DNA of 62,997 bases from Archaeoglobales archaeon (GTDB taxonomy: Archaea > Halobacteriota > Archaeoglobi > Archaeoglobales > Archaeoglobaceae), in assembly GCA_030055595.1 (NCBI GenBank), contig JASFYH010000009.1, positions 1-62,997 of the forward strand, written 5' to 3'. The position numbers were made by a program, and so were the translations under genes. Position 1 is the stretch's first letter. The number at the start of each line of letters is the position of its first letter. Shown here one piece after another: positions 62,642 through 62,997 of this stretch. The notes under the pieces are model-generated. The model was not told the origin of the DNA. It made no database searches and worked only from the letters and a program-made list of their open reading frames with translations.

Positions 62642-62997
62642 ATGGCTACGCTACAGGGCACACCTGTGCTTATACTTAGAGAAGGAACTCAAAGGACTGT
62701 CGGTAGAGATGCACAAAGAATGAATATAACCGCTGCAAGAATTATTGCTGAAGCGGTTAGAAGCACTCTCGGACCAAAGGGAATGGACAAGATGCTTGTT
62801 GACAGCCTCGGAGACATAACAATTACAAACGATGGAGTTACAATTCTCAAAGAAATGGATGTTGAACATCCCGCTGCGAAGATGGTAATCGAAGTCGCTA
62901 AGACTCAGGACAACGAAGTCGGCGACGGAACAACGACTGCGGTTGTTATCGCTGGTGAGTTGCTGAAGAAGGCTGAAGAGCTTCTTGATCAGGAGAT
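62642..62997 (+). CDS. Thermosome (group II chaperonin) subunit, 3' end outside the window
   Basis: 118 codons present, running off the end. Sequence begins [20 protein letters not shown] and shows the nucleotide-binding motifs [38 protein letters not shown] and [12 protein letters not shown]. It forms the double-ring ATP-dependent chaperonin. Full-length subunits are about 545 residues, so more than three quarters is missing here. Expression is probably heat-responsive in this group, but no operator could be identified with confidence. Confidence 0.96.
   Translation, partial: MATLQGTPVLILREGTQRTVGRDAQRMNITAARIIAEAVRSTLGPKGMDKMLVDSLGDITITNDGVTILKEMDVEHPAAKMVIEVAKTQDNEVGDGTTTAVVIAGELLKKAEELLDQE

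Noticed and set aside
62603-62645. Heat-shock operator (CTAAC-N5-GTTAG type) upstream of the thermosome
   Set aside because: Only a single GTTAG half-site, overlapping the ribosome binding region, is present.

Overview
This 63 kb window is chromosomal DNA of a euryarchaeon, most likely a member of the Archaeoglobales (Archaeoglobus/Ferroglobus/Geoglobus group). I infer this from the gene set: SepRS, DNA polymerase D small subunit, FEN-1 with a PIP box, RNase P protein Rpp21, eL40, Sec61beta, a thermosome, archaeal gyrase genes gyrA and gyrB at separate loci, PurP, and SerA and malate dehydrogenase that resemble Archaeoglobus proteins as I remember them. AT-rich promoters with TATA elements about 25 bp from many start codons suggest that leaderless transcripts are common. 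I cannot fix the genus without a database search.

Layout. 1-6.6 kb: the 3' part of an ADP-forming acyl-CoA synthetase, a stomatin-like protein, and two copies of prs (PRPP synthetase) that flank a methyltransferase/restriction enzyme pair. The second prs copy lacks its 5' end. 6.6-30 kb: housekeeping genes for DNA replication (fen, gyrA, PolD small subunit), nucleotide metabolism (dCMP deaminase, purP, pyrH, a phosphoribosyltransferase and an MTAP-family enzyme), tRNA biology (SepRS, RNase P, two tRNAs), serA, a Cas4/Exo5-like nuclease, a two-subunit PHA synthase and malate dehydrogenase. 30-36 kb: a VapBC module beside tRNA-Arg, an aconitase-family subunit overlapping a JAMM protease, a DUF89 protein and the GMP synthase ATPase subunit. 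36-45.5 kb: a one-directional catabolic locus with an acyl-CoA ligase, a branched-chain-amino-acid-type ABC transporter (J, H, M, G, F) and two family III CoA transferases. 45.6-59.7 kb: gyrB overlapping an E1-like gene, a P-type ATPase, a RIO2 cluster, a pyrF/CoA-biosynthesis cluster, Bud32 divergent from a spermidine synthase, and the phosphomevalonate dehydratase large subunit. 59.8-63 kb: an acyl-CoA dehydrogenase/thiolase pair, Sec61beta and the start of a thermosome gene.

How it fits together. The organism appears able to take up and activate organic acids as CoA esters (transporter, ligase, CoA transferases), oxidise them (dehydrogenase, thiolase), conserve energy with an ADP-forming synthetase and possibly store carbon as polyhydroxyalkanoate. 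The most unusual structure is the restriction-modification pair between direct prs repeats. A 250-nt tract there is 99% identical between copies, while the upstream prs sequence is clearly diverged, and the tract carries a stray copy of the restriction gene's 3' end. There is also a recurrent promoter geometry: three divergent gene pairs have start codons 47-48 bp apart around a single TATA-like element.

No CRISPR array, insertion sequence, rRNA or origin was seen. No stretch over 300 bp lacks a gene. The largest gaps are 22509-22781, 24366-24597 and 41977-42217, and each is described below.
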